Below are positions 8,584 to 17,695 of a stretch of 64,000 nucleotides of DNA, piece by piece. Position numbers and translations under genes: made by a program. The notes beneath the pieces were generated by a model, which did not search any database, was not told the origin of the DNA, and worked only from the letters and a program-made list of their open reading frames with translations. Numbering within the stretch: position 1 is the first letter of the stretch; each line of letters starts with the position of its first letter. Origin of the DNA: Halomonas sp. GFAJ-1 (GTDB lineage Bacteria; Pseudomonadota; Gammaproteobacteria; Pseudomonadales; Halomonadaceae); assembly GCA_002966495.1 (NCBI GenBank), contig CP016490.1, forward strand, positions 1,612,001-1,676,000, given 5' to 3'.

Positions 8584-10377
8584 TTACCCCGCAGAACCAT
8601 AGCGGCAGCATGGTTGGCACGACTTTACCGCGTACATGTTGTGGTCGGCTTCGCGCATTAAACTTTCCAGCGTTGCATTCGCATCATAACTGGTACTCGT
8701 GCCGATACTGACCCCAATGCAGATCAATTTACCATCAGGAAGCTTGATAGGTTGTTGAATGGCCTGTTCGATACGGCAACGCAGTTCATCAATGGCTTTT
8801 GGGTCGCACAGCCCTTCAAAAAGAACCACAAACTCATCTCCCCCAAACCGCGCGCAGTGGTCATTATTTCGGGCTAAGTGTGCTAACCGTTTGGCTACTT
8901 GTTGAAGTACAAAGTCGCCTGCTTCGTGGCCATGCGCATCATTAATAGGCTTGAAGCGGTCCAGGTCACACATAAACAGGGAAAGCGGGGTATGTTGTTG
9001 GCGGCTGCGCTCTAGGGCTTGACTGGCGCAGCGGGCTAAGCCATTGCGGTTGAGCAAACCGGTAAGCATGTCGTGATTGGCTAAGCGTTCTAGTGCATAG
9101 GTACGCTCGGCTACTTTGGCTTCTAAGAGTGTTTCTTGATGTTTCAGCATGGCAACGGTTTCTGCTTGGGCTTGCTCTTTTTGCTTTTTAAGCTTGTTAA
9201 AACGCGCGGCGAGGGCAAAGGAGAGCAGCAGCATCTCCAGCGCTGAGCCGATTTGTATGCCGTGTAGCGTGATAAAATTAGCGGGCAGTAGGCCAAGGTT
9301 GCGCAGGGCAAAAACCGCCGCGCCGAGTAAAAATAGCGACCAAGCGAGTACAAATAAGCGGGCACTGGGCACCCGACGCCAACTGCAATAAATACCGCAC
9401 GCAAGTATAAGTAGCGATGCCGTAAACCCGGTGATGTCCATTAAGCGGAGAGCGGGCTGGGTGGGCAAGAGCATCACGGCCATCAGCGCTAGCCAGCAGT
9501 ATCCTCGAAAAAAAGAAAGTGTTCGGTGCCAGCGAGGGCAGTAGAGGGCAGTATTGAGAAAGCTTTGGGCAAATAGCGTGCCCATGGTGGAGGCAAAGGT
9601 AAATCCGATCGCTACTAAGCGCGCCGAGTTATCCCCTAAAAAACTCCAGAATATCAGCGTGCCGAGGCCGTTAAACGTCAATATTGCCAGCGTAAAGCCA
9701 AATGCAAAGAGCGCGTAGTAAAGAAACACCCGTTCTTTTAAACCAAAAAACAGCAGCAGGTTGTAAGTGCTGAGCGCTAACAGCATGCCAAAATAGGTCG
9801 CCAGCCAGAAATTATGACGGTCATTTTGTGCATAAAAAGCCTCGGGTGCCATTAAGGCATAGCTTAAAAACTTACTACCCGATGCGCTGACATGGGTGTA
9901 GAGCGTGACTTTTTCGCCTGCCTCTAGCGTTAGCGGAAAGACCGCTTGGCGGTGCTCCAAGGCTCGCGTGGATACCGGCAGTGCGCTACCGCTGTGTTGC
10001 GCTTCGCTAAGCTGACCCCGCAGCGTGTACAGCGTCACGTGATCCAGAAAGGGGTATTCAAACTGTACCAGCCACGAGGCCGCCTCGTCGGAGTCGTTAT
10101 GTAGTTGAGTTCGTAACCAAATATCGCTTTGGGTGTAGCCGAAATTTAAATCGCGTTTAGTTTGGACTTCCTCAAACGCCGGGTTAAGCGCCAATAGCGC
10201 TGGCAAGCTAAGCCCTTGGGTATCGTGCCAATAGCTAGTGGCTGCGCCCAAGTCGTAGTGCTCTTGGACGGGAGGCGATAGCGTTAGAGTGCCCGCATTA
10301 GCCACAACGGGATAACACCATACCAATAGTATGAAGAGACCCGCCTGAAGGCGTGTCATCCAACCGAAAGCATGCAT
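8584..10377 (-). CDS. Diguanylate cyclase with 7TMR-DISM sensor
   Basis: 597 residues. Signal peptide (1-28), periplasmic 7TMR-DISM extracellular domain (about 30-170), seven transmembrane helices (about 180-390), a short coiled coil, then a GGDEF domain. The catalytic GGDEF is intact at about residues 512-516, and an RNND inhibitory I-site (RxxD) sits five residues before it, so the enzyme should make cyclic di-GMP from GTP and be product-inhibited. The sensor probably reads a periplasmic sugar-like ligand, as proposed for DISM domains. It stands alone, convergent with the ZIP-like gene. AT-rich DNA upstream (10378-10572) probably holds its promoter. Confidence 0.93.
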   Translation of the reverse strand: MHAFGWMTRLQAGLFILLVWCYPVVANAGTLTLSPPVQEHYDLGAATSYWHDTQGLSLPALLALNPAFEEVQTKRDLNFGYTQSDIWLRTQLHNDSDEAASWLVQFEYPFLDHVTLYTLRGQLSEAQHSGSALPVSTRALEHRQAVFPLTLEAGEKVTLYTHVSASGSKFLSYALMAPEAFYAQNDRHNFWLATYFGMLLALSTYNLLLFFGLKERVFLYYALFAFGFTLAILTFNGLGTLIFWSFLGDNSARLVAIGFTFASTMGTLFAQSFLNTALYCPRWHRTLSFFRGYCWLALMAVMLLPTQPALRLMDITGFTASLLILACGIYCSWRRVPSARLFVLAWSLFLLGAAVFALRNLGLLPANFITLHGIQIGSALEMLLLSFALAARFNKLKKQKEQAQAETVAMLKHQETLLEAKVAERTYALERLANHDMLTGLLNRNGLARCASQALERSRQQHTPLSLFMCDLDRFKPINDAHGHEAGDFVLQQVAKRLAHLARNNDHCARFGGDEFVVLFEGLCDPKAIDELRCRIEQAIQQPIKLPDGKLICIGVSIGTSTSYDANATLESLMREADHNMYAVKSCQPCCRYGSAG

Positions 10378-10572
10378 AGTGTTCCGCTATTTGATTTTTT
10401 TATTTCCCCGAACAGTGCTGATTAGGTTCCCTTGCCTACGCCGGGGTGCTGTTTACCGTTGTTTTGATGCTTTGCCAGTGGCGATTAAATCTTTAAAATA
10501 ATGCAAATTGTAATTAAATAGTAAATTTTTGTTAAAAACAAGGTATGGCTGAGTTAAAAGGCGCTTGCTGTG

Positions 10573-11979
10573 TTAAGGGGCGCCCCGCTGCGAACAGTTA
10601 TCAAAAAATGCCACCGTGGCAGGCCAGTCGGTAAAAATACCGCGTACACCAGCGTCATTAATCAGCGCATCAATCGTAATAAGTATATCGCCTTCTTGGC
10701 TGATAACATCTTGAGTGGTGTGGTGGTACCACTCGCTACCTTCCGCTAGCGGCCCTGAACGCTCCATTGTCCATGCAATCAGTAGTAATCCGGCATCGCG
10801 CGCTTCTTGCGCATAGCGTGAGGGCTGTAGCCGACGGGCATGGTCTTCACTGCTGGGAGCCGCCCCTTCTTCTGCCCGAGAGCCGCTTTCTGTGGGCGTA
10901 AAGTTAGGGTTGGGTTCAAGCAGCATCCACGTGGGTGGCGCGAGAATAGCGACCCCTAGTTCAACGAGTTCATCCATGCTGGGCTGCCAGCTAACGGGGT
11001 CGTTGTGATCAAAATGTTCGTCGCTGTAGCGGCCCTCTAAATACACCGCCTGGGCGCCAAAGGTAGGCGCGTTTTCAATCCAGTAGCGCACGTCTTCCAA
11101 GTTAAATGACTGGGGGTAGACGTCTTGTGGGTTGATACCCGCGGCTAAATACTCATCAATTAGTTTTTGCGCATACTCTTTCTGGGTAAAGTTTTGCTGA
11201 GTACCCCCCTCTTCGGAGTGGCCGGTATAAGGCATGTCCACCATGGGCGCTTTTAGCTCGGGCATCATTTTTACGCCCAATTGCTGGAAGAGAGCAATGC
11301 TGTCTGCGTGGCTCATTAAGGTGCCCCGGGTGGCGTATAAGTCGGTGCGCCAGGGGGGTGTGCCGGCCAGATAGGCTTCCAGAGTAGTGGCCTCGGTATT
11401 TACCCCTTCCATGGTGCCTTGTAACGTGCGGAACTCAGCCAGCGTAATATCGCTGGTACAGCAGCGAATGTCGGCAGCATTGGTAAGTTCACCCGTGGCC
11501 TCATCAAACGTGGGGGGAGTGCTGCACTGCTGGGCGAAGGCTGTTTCCACAATATTGGTGGTGTAGTGCAAATCACACTGGGAGTGGCGGCAGACCAGCT
11601 CCTCATCGGCAGTAAAGGTGACATCACACTCTAGAATGCCGGCGCCGCCTTGGGCGCCTGCCAGATAAGACTCAAGGGTATGTTCTGGAAACTGAAGCGG
11701 TGCCCCCCGGTGCCCAATGGTTAGGGGCGAGCGTTGCCACTGGGTTTGCTCGGCCGCACAGGCCAGCAGCTCGGATTTTAACCGGCGCTCATGGGCATTC
11801 CCGGTGCTCATATCATTAACGAGAAAGAGGGGCCTTGGCCCCAGGGTCACTTGCTGAGCCGCGTTAATCAGTGCGTCATCCCACGGGTAAGTAGTGTCCG
11901 ACGGTTGCCCAAAGGCAACCGTCGCAAGGAGCAAGCCGCTCGTTAAAAGCAGAGCGGCAGGGCAGGAGGATGACGTCAT
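10573..11979 (-). CDS. Secreted glycerophosphodiester phosphodiesterase
   Basis: 468 residues with a signal peptide (about 1-24). The GDPD TIM-barrel signatures are present: GHRGAP near residue 88, PEHTLESY, then LECDVTFTAD with the metal-binding Glu and Asp. It resembles periplasmic GlpQ in hydrolysing glycerophosphodiesters to glycerol-3-phosphate and an alcohol, but is longer, with inserts containing several Cys residues that could form disulfides. No glpT or other phosphate gene is adjacent. It is likely monocistronic. Confidence 0.88.
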   Translation of the reverse strand: MTSSSCPAALLLTSGLLLATVAFGQPSDTTYPWDDALINAAQQVTLGPRPLFLVNDMSTGNAHERRLKSELLACAAEQTQWQRSPLTIGHRGAPLQFPEHTLESYLAGAQGGAGILECDVTFTADEELVCRHSQCDLHYTTNIVETAFAQQCSTPPTFDEATGELTNAADIRCCTSDITLAEFRTLQGTMEGVNTEATTLEAYLAGTPPWRTDLYATRGTLMSHADSIALFQQLGVKMMPELKAPMVDMPYTGHSEEGGTQQNFTQKEYAQKLIDEYLAAGINPQDVYPQSFNLEDVRYWIENAPTFGAQAVYLEGRYSDEHFDHNDPVSWQPSMDELVELGVAILAPPTWMLLEPNPNFTPTESGSRAEEGAAPSSEDHARRLQPSRYAQEARDAGLLLIAWTMERSGPLAEGSEWYHHTTQDVISQEGDILITIDALINDAGVRGIFTDWPATVAFFDNCSQRGAP

Positions 11980-12113
11980 TTACTAAGATCCCTTGTACGC
12001 AAAATACGCACTTAGAGTGTAGACGGCTTTTTCGCAGAGCCCCACGCTAATGAGGCGAAAGCGTGAGGCAGTTCAAACTTTTGACTGGCGGCTGTATTAG
12101 CATTTAAACGAAG

Positions 12114-13121
12114 CTACTGGCACTCGAAGTAGCGCTGCATGACCGCGATTACCTCATCAATATCTGCATCGCTTATATCGCGGTGGACAACAAGGCGCGT
12201 CGCGTAAAGTAGCTCAATGAGAATGCCGTGCTCTTTTAGCCACGTTGCCAGTGGCTGCACATGCGTATCGGGAAAGCGGACAAACACCATGTTAGTGGCC
12301 TGAGAGGTTACTTCAACCCCGGGAAGTGCCGAGAGCCCTTCTGCCAAGCGGGCCGCTCGGCGATGGTCGTGAACAAGATCGCTTACGTGGTGGTCCAGCG
12401 CATGCTGGCAAGCCGCAGCAATAATGCCTGATTGGCGCATGCCTCCGCCGACCATCTTACGTAATCGGCGTGCCTTATCAATCAGCCCTTGGGAGCCGAC
12501 CAGGGCAGACCCCATCGGCGTGCCAAGCCCTTTAGAGAAGCACAGCGACACGCTATCAAACGGTTGGCAGAGCTGCTTCAACGAGCGTTCAGTTGCCACG
12601 ACGGCATTAAATAGCCGGGCGCCATCTAGGTGCGTTGATAAACCATGTTGGCGAGCTAAATCAGTTGCCTGCTGTATATAGGCAGCGGGCAACACCTTGC
12701 CGCCGATGGTGTTTTCCAATGCCAATAACCGAGTGCGTGCAAAGTGGAAGTCATCTGCCTTTACTGCAGCGGAAATTTTTTCCAGGGGAAGGCTGCCATC
12801 TTCGTCGTTCTCAATCGGCTGTGGCTGAATGCTGCCTAACACCGCTGCTCCACCGCCTTCATACCGGTAGGTGTGGGCAGACTGCCCAACAATATACTCA
12901 TCGCCCCGTTCGCAGTGGGCCATCAGCGCGACCAAATTGCTTTGGGTGCCGCTGGGAAACAGCAGTGCCGCCTCTTTACCTGCCTGCTGGGCAAGTGCCG
13001 CTTGAAAGGCATTGACGGTCGGGTCGTCACCCCATACATCATCTCCCAACGGGGCGGTCATCATGGCATCTAGCATGGCGGCCGTAGGACGGGTCACCGT
13101 ATCGCTACGCAAATCGATCAT
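12114..13121 (-). CDS. ltaE: Low-specificity L-threonine aldolase
   Basis: 335 residues, the normal length for LtaE. It has the N-terminal IDLRSDTVTRPT signature, the HLDGARLFNA block with the PLP-pyridine Asp, and the Schiff-base lysine at K197 in SKGLGTPMG. The enzyme cleaves L-threonine and L-allo-threonine to glycine and acetaldehyde in the cytoplasm. It is divergent from an FAD-dependent amine/amino acid oxidase gene, which may reflect related glycine metabolism. Confidence 0.95.
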   Translation of the reverse strand: MIDLRSDTVTRPTAAMLDAMMTAPLGDDVWGDDPTVNAFQAALAQQAGKEAALLFPSGTQSNLVALMAHCERGDEYIVGQSAHTYRYEGGGAAVLGSIQPQPIENDEDGSLPLEKISAAVKADDFHFARTRLLALENTIGGKVLPAAYIQQATDLARQHGLSTHLDGARLFNAVVATERSLKQLCQPFDSVSLCFSKGLGTPMGSALVGSQGLIDKARRLRKMVGGGMRQSGIIAAACQHALDHHVSDLVHDHRRAARLAEGLSALPGVEVTSQATNMVFVRFPDTHVQPLATWLKEHGILIELLYATRLVVHRDISDADIDEVIAVMQRYFECQ

Positions 13122-13220
13122 CTACATTTCCTCGCCTGAACGCTTCGTTAACAGAGCAATGTGGCCGTAACCAACTATTGTTAACAGCATACTGTAGGAC
13201 AACTCTGCATAGGTGATGAG

Positions 13221-14441
13221 ATGGATCTTAAAAGTGGCTACCCGTTTTGGGCGGTAAAAAATGGGTTATTGACGGCGTTTCCACAATTAATCAGAGACCA
13301 TGAATGCGAAGTGGTCATCATAGGAGGGGGGATAACCGGGGCGTTAATCGCTAATGAGCTAAGCCGCCATGGCCATCACGTTGTGGTGGTAGAGCGGCGT
13401 GAAGTAGGGTGGGGCAGTTCTGCGGCCAGCACTGCGTTGCTGCAGTACGAAATCGACACCCACATGGTGGATTTGGCTGAGCAGTATGGGGAGGCGAACG
13501 CAGTAATGGCGTACCAGGCCTGCGCCGACGCTATTCTGACGCTGGAAGGCTTAGCGGCAGAGTTGGGTAATGTGGCCTTTGAGCGCCATCATAGCCTCTA
13601 TTATGCGAGCAATGAGGAGGACGTAGCCGCCCTGAAAGCGGAGCTGGCGTTACGCCAACAGCATGGGTTTGATGTTACGTGGCTTGAACGTCATGAGGTG
13701 CTGTCGACATATGGCTTCGAAGCTCCCGGCGCCATTTTATCCGAACTTGCTGCGAGCATAGACCCTTATCGAATGGCTTATCAGCTGTTTGAAAAGGTGG
13801 TGGCTCAGGGTGGCGAGGTGTATGACCGTACCCAAGTTGAGCGAATAGAACCCAGTGCACAGGGAGTTGAAATAATCCTTACTAACGGCGTCTCGCTACG
13901 CTGTCAGCAGGTCGTCATCGCCGCTGGGTACGAGTCGCAAAACTGGTTGCCAGAATCGGTGGCGGCTAATCGCAGCAGCTACGCATTCGTTACGGATCCA
14001 TTACCCTATGAGGCGCTTGGCATACTTCGCCATACGCTGGTATGGGAGTCGGCAAGACCCTATTTATATATGCGCTCTACCCAGGATGGACGCCTGCTGG
14101 TAGGGGGCGATGACGACGAAGAAGATATTCCTGAACGCCGTGATGCGCGGGTGATAGAAAAAGCCCAAGGCTTAGCCGCAAAGATCGAAACGCTATGGCC
14201 AGCGCTGGATATCAACCCTACCTTTTGTTGGGCAGGTACGTTTGCGGAAACGAGTGATGGCCTGCCTTACTTTGGCCCCCATGCATCGCTTGGGCCAAGG
14301 GTGCATTTTGCACTCGCGTATGGCGGCAATGGCATTACCTATAGCGTAGTGGGGGCCAAGCTGTTGCGCGCGTTGATTGAAGGTAACGATCATCCACTGG
14401 CAGAACTTTATTCTTTTCAACGGCTAAAGCGTCAGCAGTGA
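13221..14441 (+). CDS. FAD-dependent oxidoreductase of the DAO family
   Basis: 406 residues. An N-terminal Rossmann motif VVIIGGGITGALIANEL (about 31-47) ends in the acidic E of VVVVERRE, and the C-terminal FAD segment ALAYGGNGITYSVVGAKLL is typical of D-amino acid oxidase/sarcosine oxidase-like (DAO) proteins. The N-terminus SGYPFWAVKNG resembles the PuuB-like gamma-glutamylputrescine oxidase or glycine oxidase branch. It would oxidise an amine or amino acid. SpeG follows 64 bp downstream, so a polyamine link is possible but unproven. Confidence 0.85.
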   Translation: MDLKSGYPFWAVKNGLLTAFPQLIRDHECEVVIIGGGITGALIANELSRHGHHVVVVERREVGWGSSAASTALLQYEIDTHMVDLAEQYGEANAVMAYQACADAILTLEGLAAELGNVAFERHHSLYYASNEEDVAALKAELALRQQHGFDVTWLERHEVLSTYGFEAPGAILSELAASIDPYRMAYQLFEKVVAQGGEVYDRTQVERIEPSAQGVEIILTNGVSLRCQQVVIAAGYESQNWLPESVAANRSSYAFVTDPLPYEALGILRHTLVWESARPYLYMRSTQDGRLLVGGDDDEEDIPERRDARVIEKAQGLAAKIETLWPALDINPTFCWAGTFAETSDGLPYFGPHASLGPRVHFALAYGGNGITYSVVGAKLLRALIEGNDHPLAELYSFQRLKRQQ

Positions 14442-14505
14442 ACCTATCGCGCCATTAAGCGCCCAATAGCCGAGGTTTCAACATCGTTAATACGAGTAGT
14501 CAGCA

Positions 14506-15051
14506 ATGAGTCATAAACTTTATTTACGTGCTCTGGAGCGTAACGACCTGCGTTTCGTGCATGAGCTGAATAATAACCAAAGTATTATGTCGTACTGGTT
14601 TGAAGAGCCTTACGAATCATTTGATGAGCTGGAAGAACTTTACAACAAGCATATCCACGACAACGCGGAGCGCCGTTTTGTAGCAGAAGACAGCAGCGGC
14701 CATGCGATTGGCTTGGTAGAGCTAATTGAAATTGACTATATCCATCGTAGCGCCGAGTTTCAGATCATCATTACCCCGGATCACCAGGGGAAAGGGTTTG
14801 CCCGCTCGCTTATCCGCCAAGCGCTGCACTACTCCTTTACCATCCTGAACTTACATAAGGTGTATCTCATTGTTGCGGTGGATAACATCAAAGCCATTCA
14901 CCTCTACGAAGAGAGTGGGTTTATTGAAGAAGGGCACTTAGTTAAGGAGTTTTTCATCAACGGCAAGTATCGTGATGTAAAGCGAATGTATATCTTGCAA
15001 GATACTTACTTGGCTGAGCTTAATCCAGGGGAGGAGAGTCGTGGACGCTAG
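14506..15051 (+). CDS. speG: Spermidine N1-acetyltransferase
   Basis: 181 residues, closely resembling E. coli SpeG throughout: NNQSIMSYWFEEPYESFDEL, KHIHDNAERRFV, the acetyl-CoA loop DHQGKGFARS and the terminal KEFFINGKYRDVKRM block. It transfers acetyl from acetyl-CoA to spermidine or spermine, limiting polyamine excess under stress; the family forms a dodecamer with an allosteric polyamine site. It follows a DAO-type oxidase that could act in the same polyamine pathway. Confidence 0.95.
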   Translation: MSHKLYLRALERNDLRFVHELNNNQSIMSYWFEEPYESFDELEELYNKHIHDNAERRFVAEDSSGHAIGLVELIEIDYIHRSAEFQIIITPDHQGKGFARSLIRQALHYSFTILNLHKVYLIVAVDNIKAIHLYEESGFIEEGHLVKEFFINGKYRDVKRMYILQDTYLAELNPGEESRGR

Positions 15052-15077
15052 GAAAAATACGGCAAACTTTCAAACCT

Positions 15078-15121
15078 AACTAGGTAATAACTGGATAATA
15101 ACCAGGTAATAAGTAGGTAAC
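15078..15121. repeat. Four 11-bp tandem repeats downstream of speG
   Basis: Units resembling AACTAGGTAAT occur four times without gaps (15078, 15089, 15100, 15111), each differing at 2-3 positions. They lie between the speG stop codon and its terminator. Role unknown. Confidence 0.7.
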
Positions 15122-15133
15122 TCTGAGAGGGCT

Positions 15134-15165
15134 ACTGCATCGGCTCGCTAGTGAGCTGATGCAGT
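15134..15165. terminator. Shared terminator of speG and microprotein gene A
   Basis: A 13-bp stem (15134-15146 with 15153-15165) with one G-T wobble and a 6-nt loop, between the convergent speG and the 40-residue microprotein gene. T runs are short on both sides. Confidence 0.65.
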
Positions 15166-15189
15166 TTGAACACTTACTGATGTGTGAGC

Positions 15190-15312
15190 CTATTGCTTAC
15201 GCATATAAGCAGCAACAGCATCAAAGGCGGCGCGTTGTTGCTGAGCGCTTTGCGCCCAAACTTCCATGACATCTACTTCCAACGCCTGACTTTGGGTAAC
15301 TGAGTGTTGCAT
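15190..15312 (-). CDS. Microprotein A (40 aa), family not recognised
   Basis: ATG at 15312 has a CTAGGAG ribosome site 8 bp upstream and runs 40 codons to TAG. The product ends in a helical, Gln/Ala-rich tract (VWAQSAQQQRAAFDAVAAY). It aligns without gaps to microprotein B (15612-15725): over 22 residues ending at that Tyr, 9 are identical and 5 conservative, including a shared Trp, the QxAA core and the final AxY. Two paralogous short genes with good ribosome sites, each followed by its own hairpin, argue that both are real. No transmembrane segment or signal peptide. An AT-rich -10-like TATAAC lies upstream at 15352-15357. Function unknown. Confidence 0.7.
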   Translation of the reverse strand: MQHSVTQSQALEVDVMEVWAQSAQQQRAAFDAVAAYMRKQ

Positions 15313-15462
15313 GGCGAGCACTCCTAGTGCAGAGGTTAAGGGGATTTTTTAGTTATACACGGCTTACGTTGTGCTATGCAGCAAGTTAGCTGTAATGTCA
15401 GATATTAGGCGCTTTTCAGCCCCAGAGGTAGTCCAAAAGGTGTAAGCAATTAGCTATGAAGC

Positions 15463-15478
15463 GTAAGCTTTAGCTTAC
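15463..15478. promoter_or_regulatory. 16-bp dyad between the microprotein genes
   Basis: GTAAGCT-TT-AGCTTAC is a perfect palindrome with 7-bp arms, and a degenerate copy GTAAGCAATTAGCTAT overlaps its left side (15452-15467). It lies about 150 bp upstream of microprotein gene A and could be an operator. The rest of 15313-15535 shows no gene. Confidence 0.4.
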
Positions 15479-15535
15479 AAATAGATGTAAAAATCTCATA
15501 CGTCATTGAATGGAAAAGATTTTCATAACATAAAG

Positions 15536-15558
15536 AAGCCGACGAGTAACGTCGGCTT
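15536..15558 (-). terminator. Terminator of microprotein gene B
   Basis: AAGCCGAC (15536-15543) pairs perfectly with GTCGGCTT (15551-15558) around a 7-nt loop, 53 bp beyond the microprotein B stop codon on the minus strand, followed there by a CTTTATG tract. Confidence 0.65.
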
Positions 15559-15611
15559 GGGTAGTTATCTTTTCGTCTAAAGGGGTGTAAATGCGGTGAA
15601 TACGACTAGTT

Positions 15612-15725
15612 TTAGCCAAAATAGATGGCTAACGCCTCATTAGCGGCTTTCTGCCATCTGGCTTGTAAGCCCCAAAAAGAGAGCACTTCACCGTCTCGCG
15701 CATAGGTTGCTAATGTAATCATCAT
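15612..15725 (-). CDS. Microprotein B (37 aa), paralogue of microprotein A
   Basis: Starts with two consecutive ATG codons at 15725, preceded by a near-perfect AAAGGAGG ribosome site. The 37-residue product has a short N-terminal part and a predicted amphipathic helix (FWGLQARWQKAANEALAIY) that matches the helical part of microprotein A. The Trp at residue 18, Gln-Lys-Ala-Ala core and terminal Tyr are shared. No export signal. It lies divergent from poxB about 180 bp away. Too short for confident family assignment; I do not recognise it. Confidence 0.75.
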   Translation of the reverse strand: MMITLATYARDGEVLSFWGLQARWQKAANEALAIYFG

Positions 15726-15906
15726 TGGGGTCCTCCTTTAGGGACACCCCTGCAGTATAGTTCTTTCTTGCTGCATTGCAGCATTTGATTTCTTTGTTGC
15801 CATAACAGGGCAGCAAAGAAGTCGATCAGCAGCTAGGCTGTAGTGCTGTTATTGATATTATTTTTGACATTACTACTGCAAATATCCGTTGCGAAAGGAG
15901 TCGTCA

Positions 15907-17619
15907 ATGAGCGCAAATGTTGCTGAAATCATGGTCGATACACTGCAAAAGGCAGGGGCAAAACGCTGTTATGGCATCGTGGGCGATACGCTTAACCACT
16001 TCACTGATGCGTTACAAAAAAGTGATATCGCTTGGGTAGGGGTTCGCCATGAAGAGGTCGGCGGCTTTGCCGCCGGCGGCGAAGCCTATATGACACAAGA
16101 GCTTGCGCTGTGCGCTGGTTCTTGTGGCCCGGGTAGTCTGCACTTCGTTAATGGGTTATTTGATGCGCATCGAAACGGCTCGCCAGTCGTGCTGATTGCT
16201 AGCCAAATATCGCTAGGGGAAGTGGGTAGCCAGTTTCCCCAGGAAGTAGACCAAGCGCCTATTTTTAAGCAGTACAGCGTGTTTTGCGAAACCATCGTTT
16301 CGCCAGAGCAGGCGCGTCGAATGACGGCGCATGCAGCTCAAGCTGCGCTTGCCAAGCGCGGCGTGGCGGTGCTCATAGTGCCAGGCGATGTGATGACGCA
16401 AACCCCTGAAAACCAGCTTGATTACCGCACCCATCAATTTAGCTACTCGTTGCGACCCAGTGCAGAGGCTTTGGTGCCAGCGGTCACCCAGCTTAATAAA
16501 GGCGGTAATATTACGATTTTTGCGGGATCAGGCTGTGAAGATGCCCGAGAGCAGGTAATCGCGCTTGCAGAAAAGCTACAGGCCCCCATCGCCTGGACAT
16601 CCCGAGCAAAAGACTTCATCGAATACGATAACCCTTACCAAGTCGGTATGACGGGAGTTTATGGCCTGGAGGGTGGTTATCACGCGGTGGCAGAGTGCGA
16701 CACGTTGCTTATGCTGGGCTGCAACTTTGCGTTTACCCAGTTCTACCCCGAACGCGCCTCTATTATTCAGATAGACCATGACCCCACGCAAATTGGCAAG
16801 CGCTACCCCGTTGATGTGGGCATCGTCGGCAGCATCCGTGATACCTGTGAAGCACTTTCCCAGGTAGTGGAAGCCAATGACCGGACGCGCTGGCTAGAGA
16901 AATGCCAAAAGCGTTATGCCAAGTCACTGGAGAAGTCGGCGAATAAGAGCCAGGACGCCGATGTGATTCATCCCCAGGAACTCACCCTGGCAATTGATCG
17001 CCATGCCGCTGAAAACGCTTTTTTCACCGCTGATACTGGCAGCGTCAATGTGTGGATGTTGCGCCACATTCGGTCGGCCGAACAGCGGCGGACGTTATCT
17101 AGTTTGCAACACGGCACCATGGCCAACGCCTACCCGCAAGCGCTAGGGATTCAGTTAGCGCACCCCGGACGCCAGGTAATTGCTATGTGTGGGGATGGAG
17201 GTTTATCGATGCTAATGGGGGATCTGCTTACCTTAGTACAGCAGCAAACCCCGCTTAAAATCGTGGTCTATAACAACAGCTCGCTGAGCTTTGTAGAGCT
17301 AGAGCAGAAGGTCGAAGGGTTGCTGGATGTTTACACGGAGCTAGAAAACCCTGATTTCGGTGAAGTAGCGCGTGCAATGGGTCTATGGGGGCAACGGGTA
17401 GAGCAGGAGAGTGAACTAGATGCGGCCATTCGCCAGTGGTTGGCACATCCAGGCCCTGCATTATTAGATGTGGTAGTTAACCCCATGGAACTTGTCATGC
17501 CGCCAAAGGTGGAAGCTGGACAAGTCGCCTCCACGGCGCTTTACTCCGCGAAAGCGGTGCTCAGCGGGCGGATGGATGAAGTGGTGCATTTAGTAAAGAG
17601 TAACTTCTTAAAACGCTAG
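15907..17619 (+). CDS. poxB: Pyruvate dehydrogenase (quinone)/pyruvate oxidase-type ThDP enzyme
   Basis: 570 residues from ATG 15907, which has AAAGGAG 6 bp upstream; a TTG 18 bp earlier is less likely. Three-domain ThDP architecture: N-terminal Pyr domain with the catalytic Glu in VGVRHEEVGGFAAGGEAY, central FAD-type domain, C-terminal PP domain with the cofactor loop GDGGLSMLMGDL and NNSS. It matches PoxB in converting pyruvate to acetate and CO2 while passing electrons to the quinone pool at the membrane. The C-terminal lipid-binding tail seen in E. coli PoxB is recognisable only loosely. Other acetolactate-synthase-like activities cannot be excluded. Confidence 0.87.
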   Translation: MSANVAEIMVDTLQKAGAKRCYGIVGDTLNHFTDALQKSDIAWVGVRHEEVGGFAAGGEAYMTQELALCAGSCGPGSLHFVNGLFDAHRNGSPVVLIASQISLGEVGSQFPQEVDQAPIFKQYSVFCETIVSPEQARRMTAHAAQAALAKRGVAVLIVPGDVMTQTPENQLDYRTHQFSYSLRPSAEALVPAVTQLNKGGNITIFAGSGCEDAREQVIALAEKLQAPIAWTSRAKDFIEYDNPYQVGMTGVYGLEGGYHAVAECDTLLMLGCNFAFTQFYPERASIIQIDHDPTQIGKRYPVDVGIVGSIRDTCEALSQVVEANDRTRWLEKCQKRYAKSLEKSANKSQDADVIHPQELTLAIDRHAAENAFFTADTGSVNVWMLRHIRSAEQRRTLSSLQHGTMANAYPQALGIQLAHPGRQVIAMCGDGGLSMLMGDLLTLVQQQTPLKIVVYNNSSLSFVELEQKVEGLLDVYTELENPDFGEVARAMGLWGQRVEQESELDAAIRQWLAHPGPALLDVVVNPMELVMPPKVEAGQVASTALYSAKAVLSGRMDEVVHLVKSNFLKR

Positions 17620-17695
17620 AGAATCAGCACAGTACCTAGCATGGTATGTTGACTGCTGATCACTAATAACAACTGACTAGCTTAAGAGCCATGCC

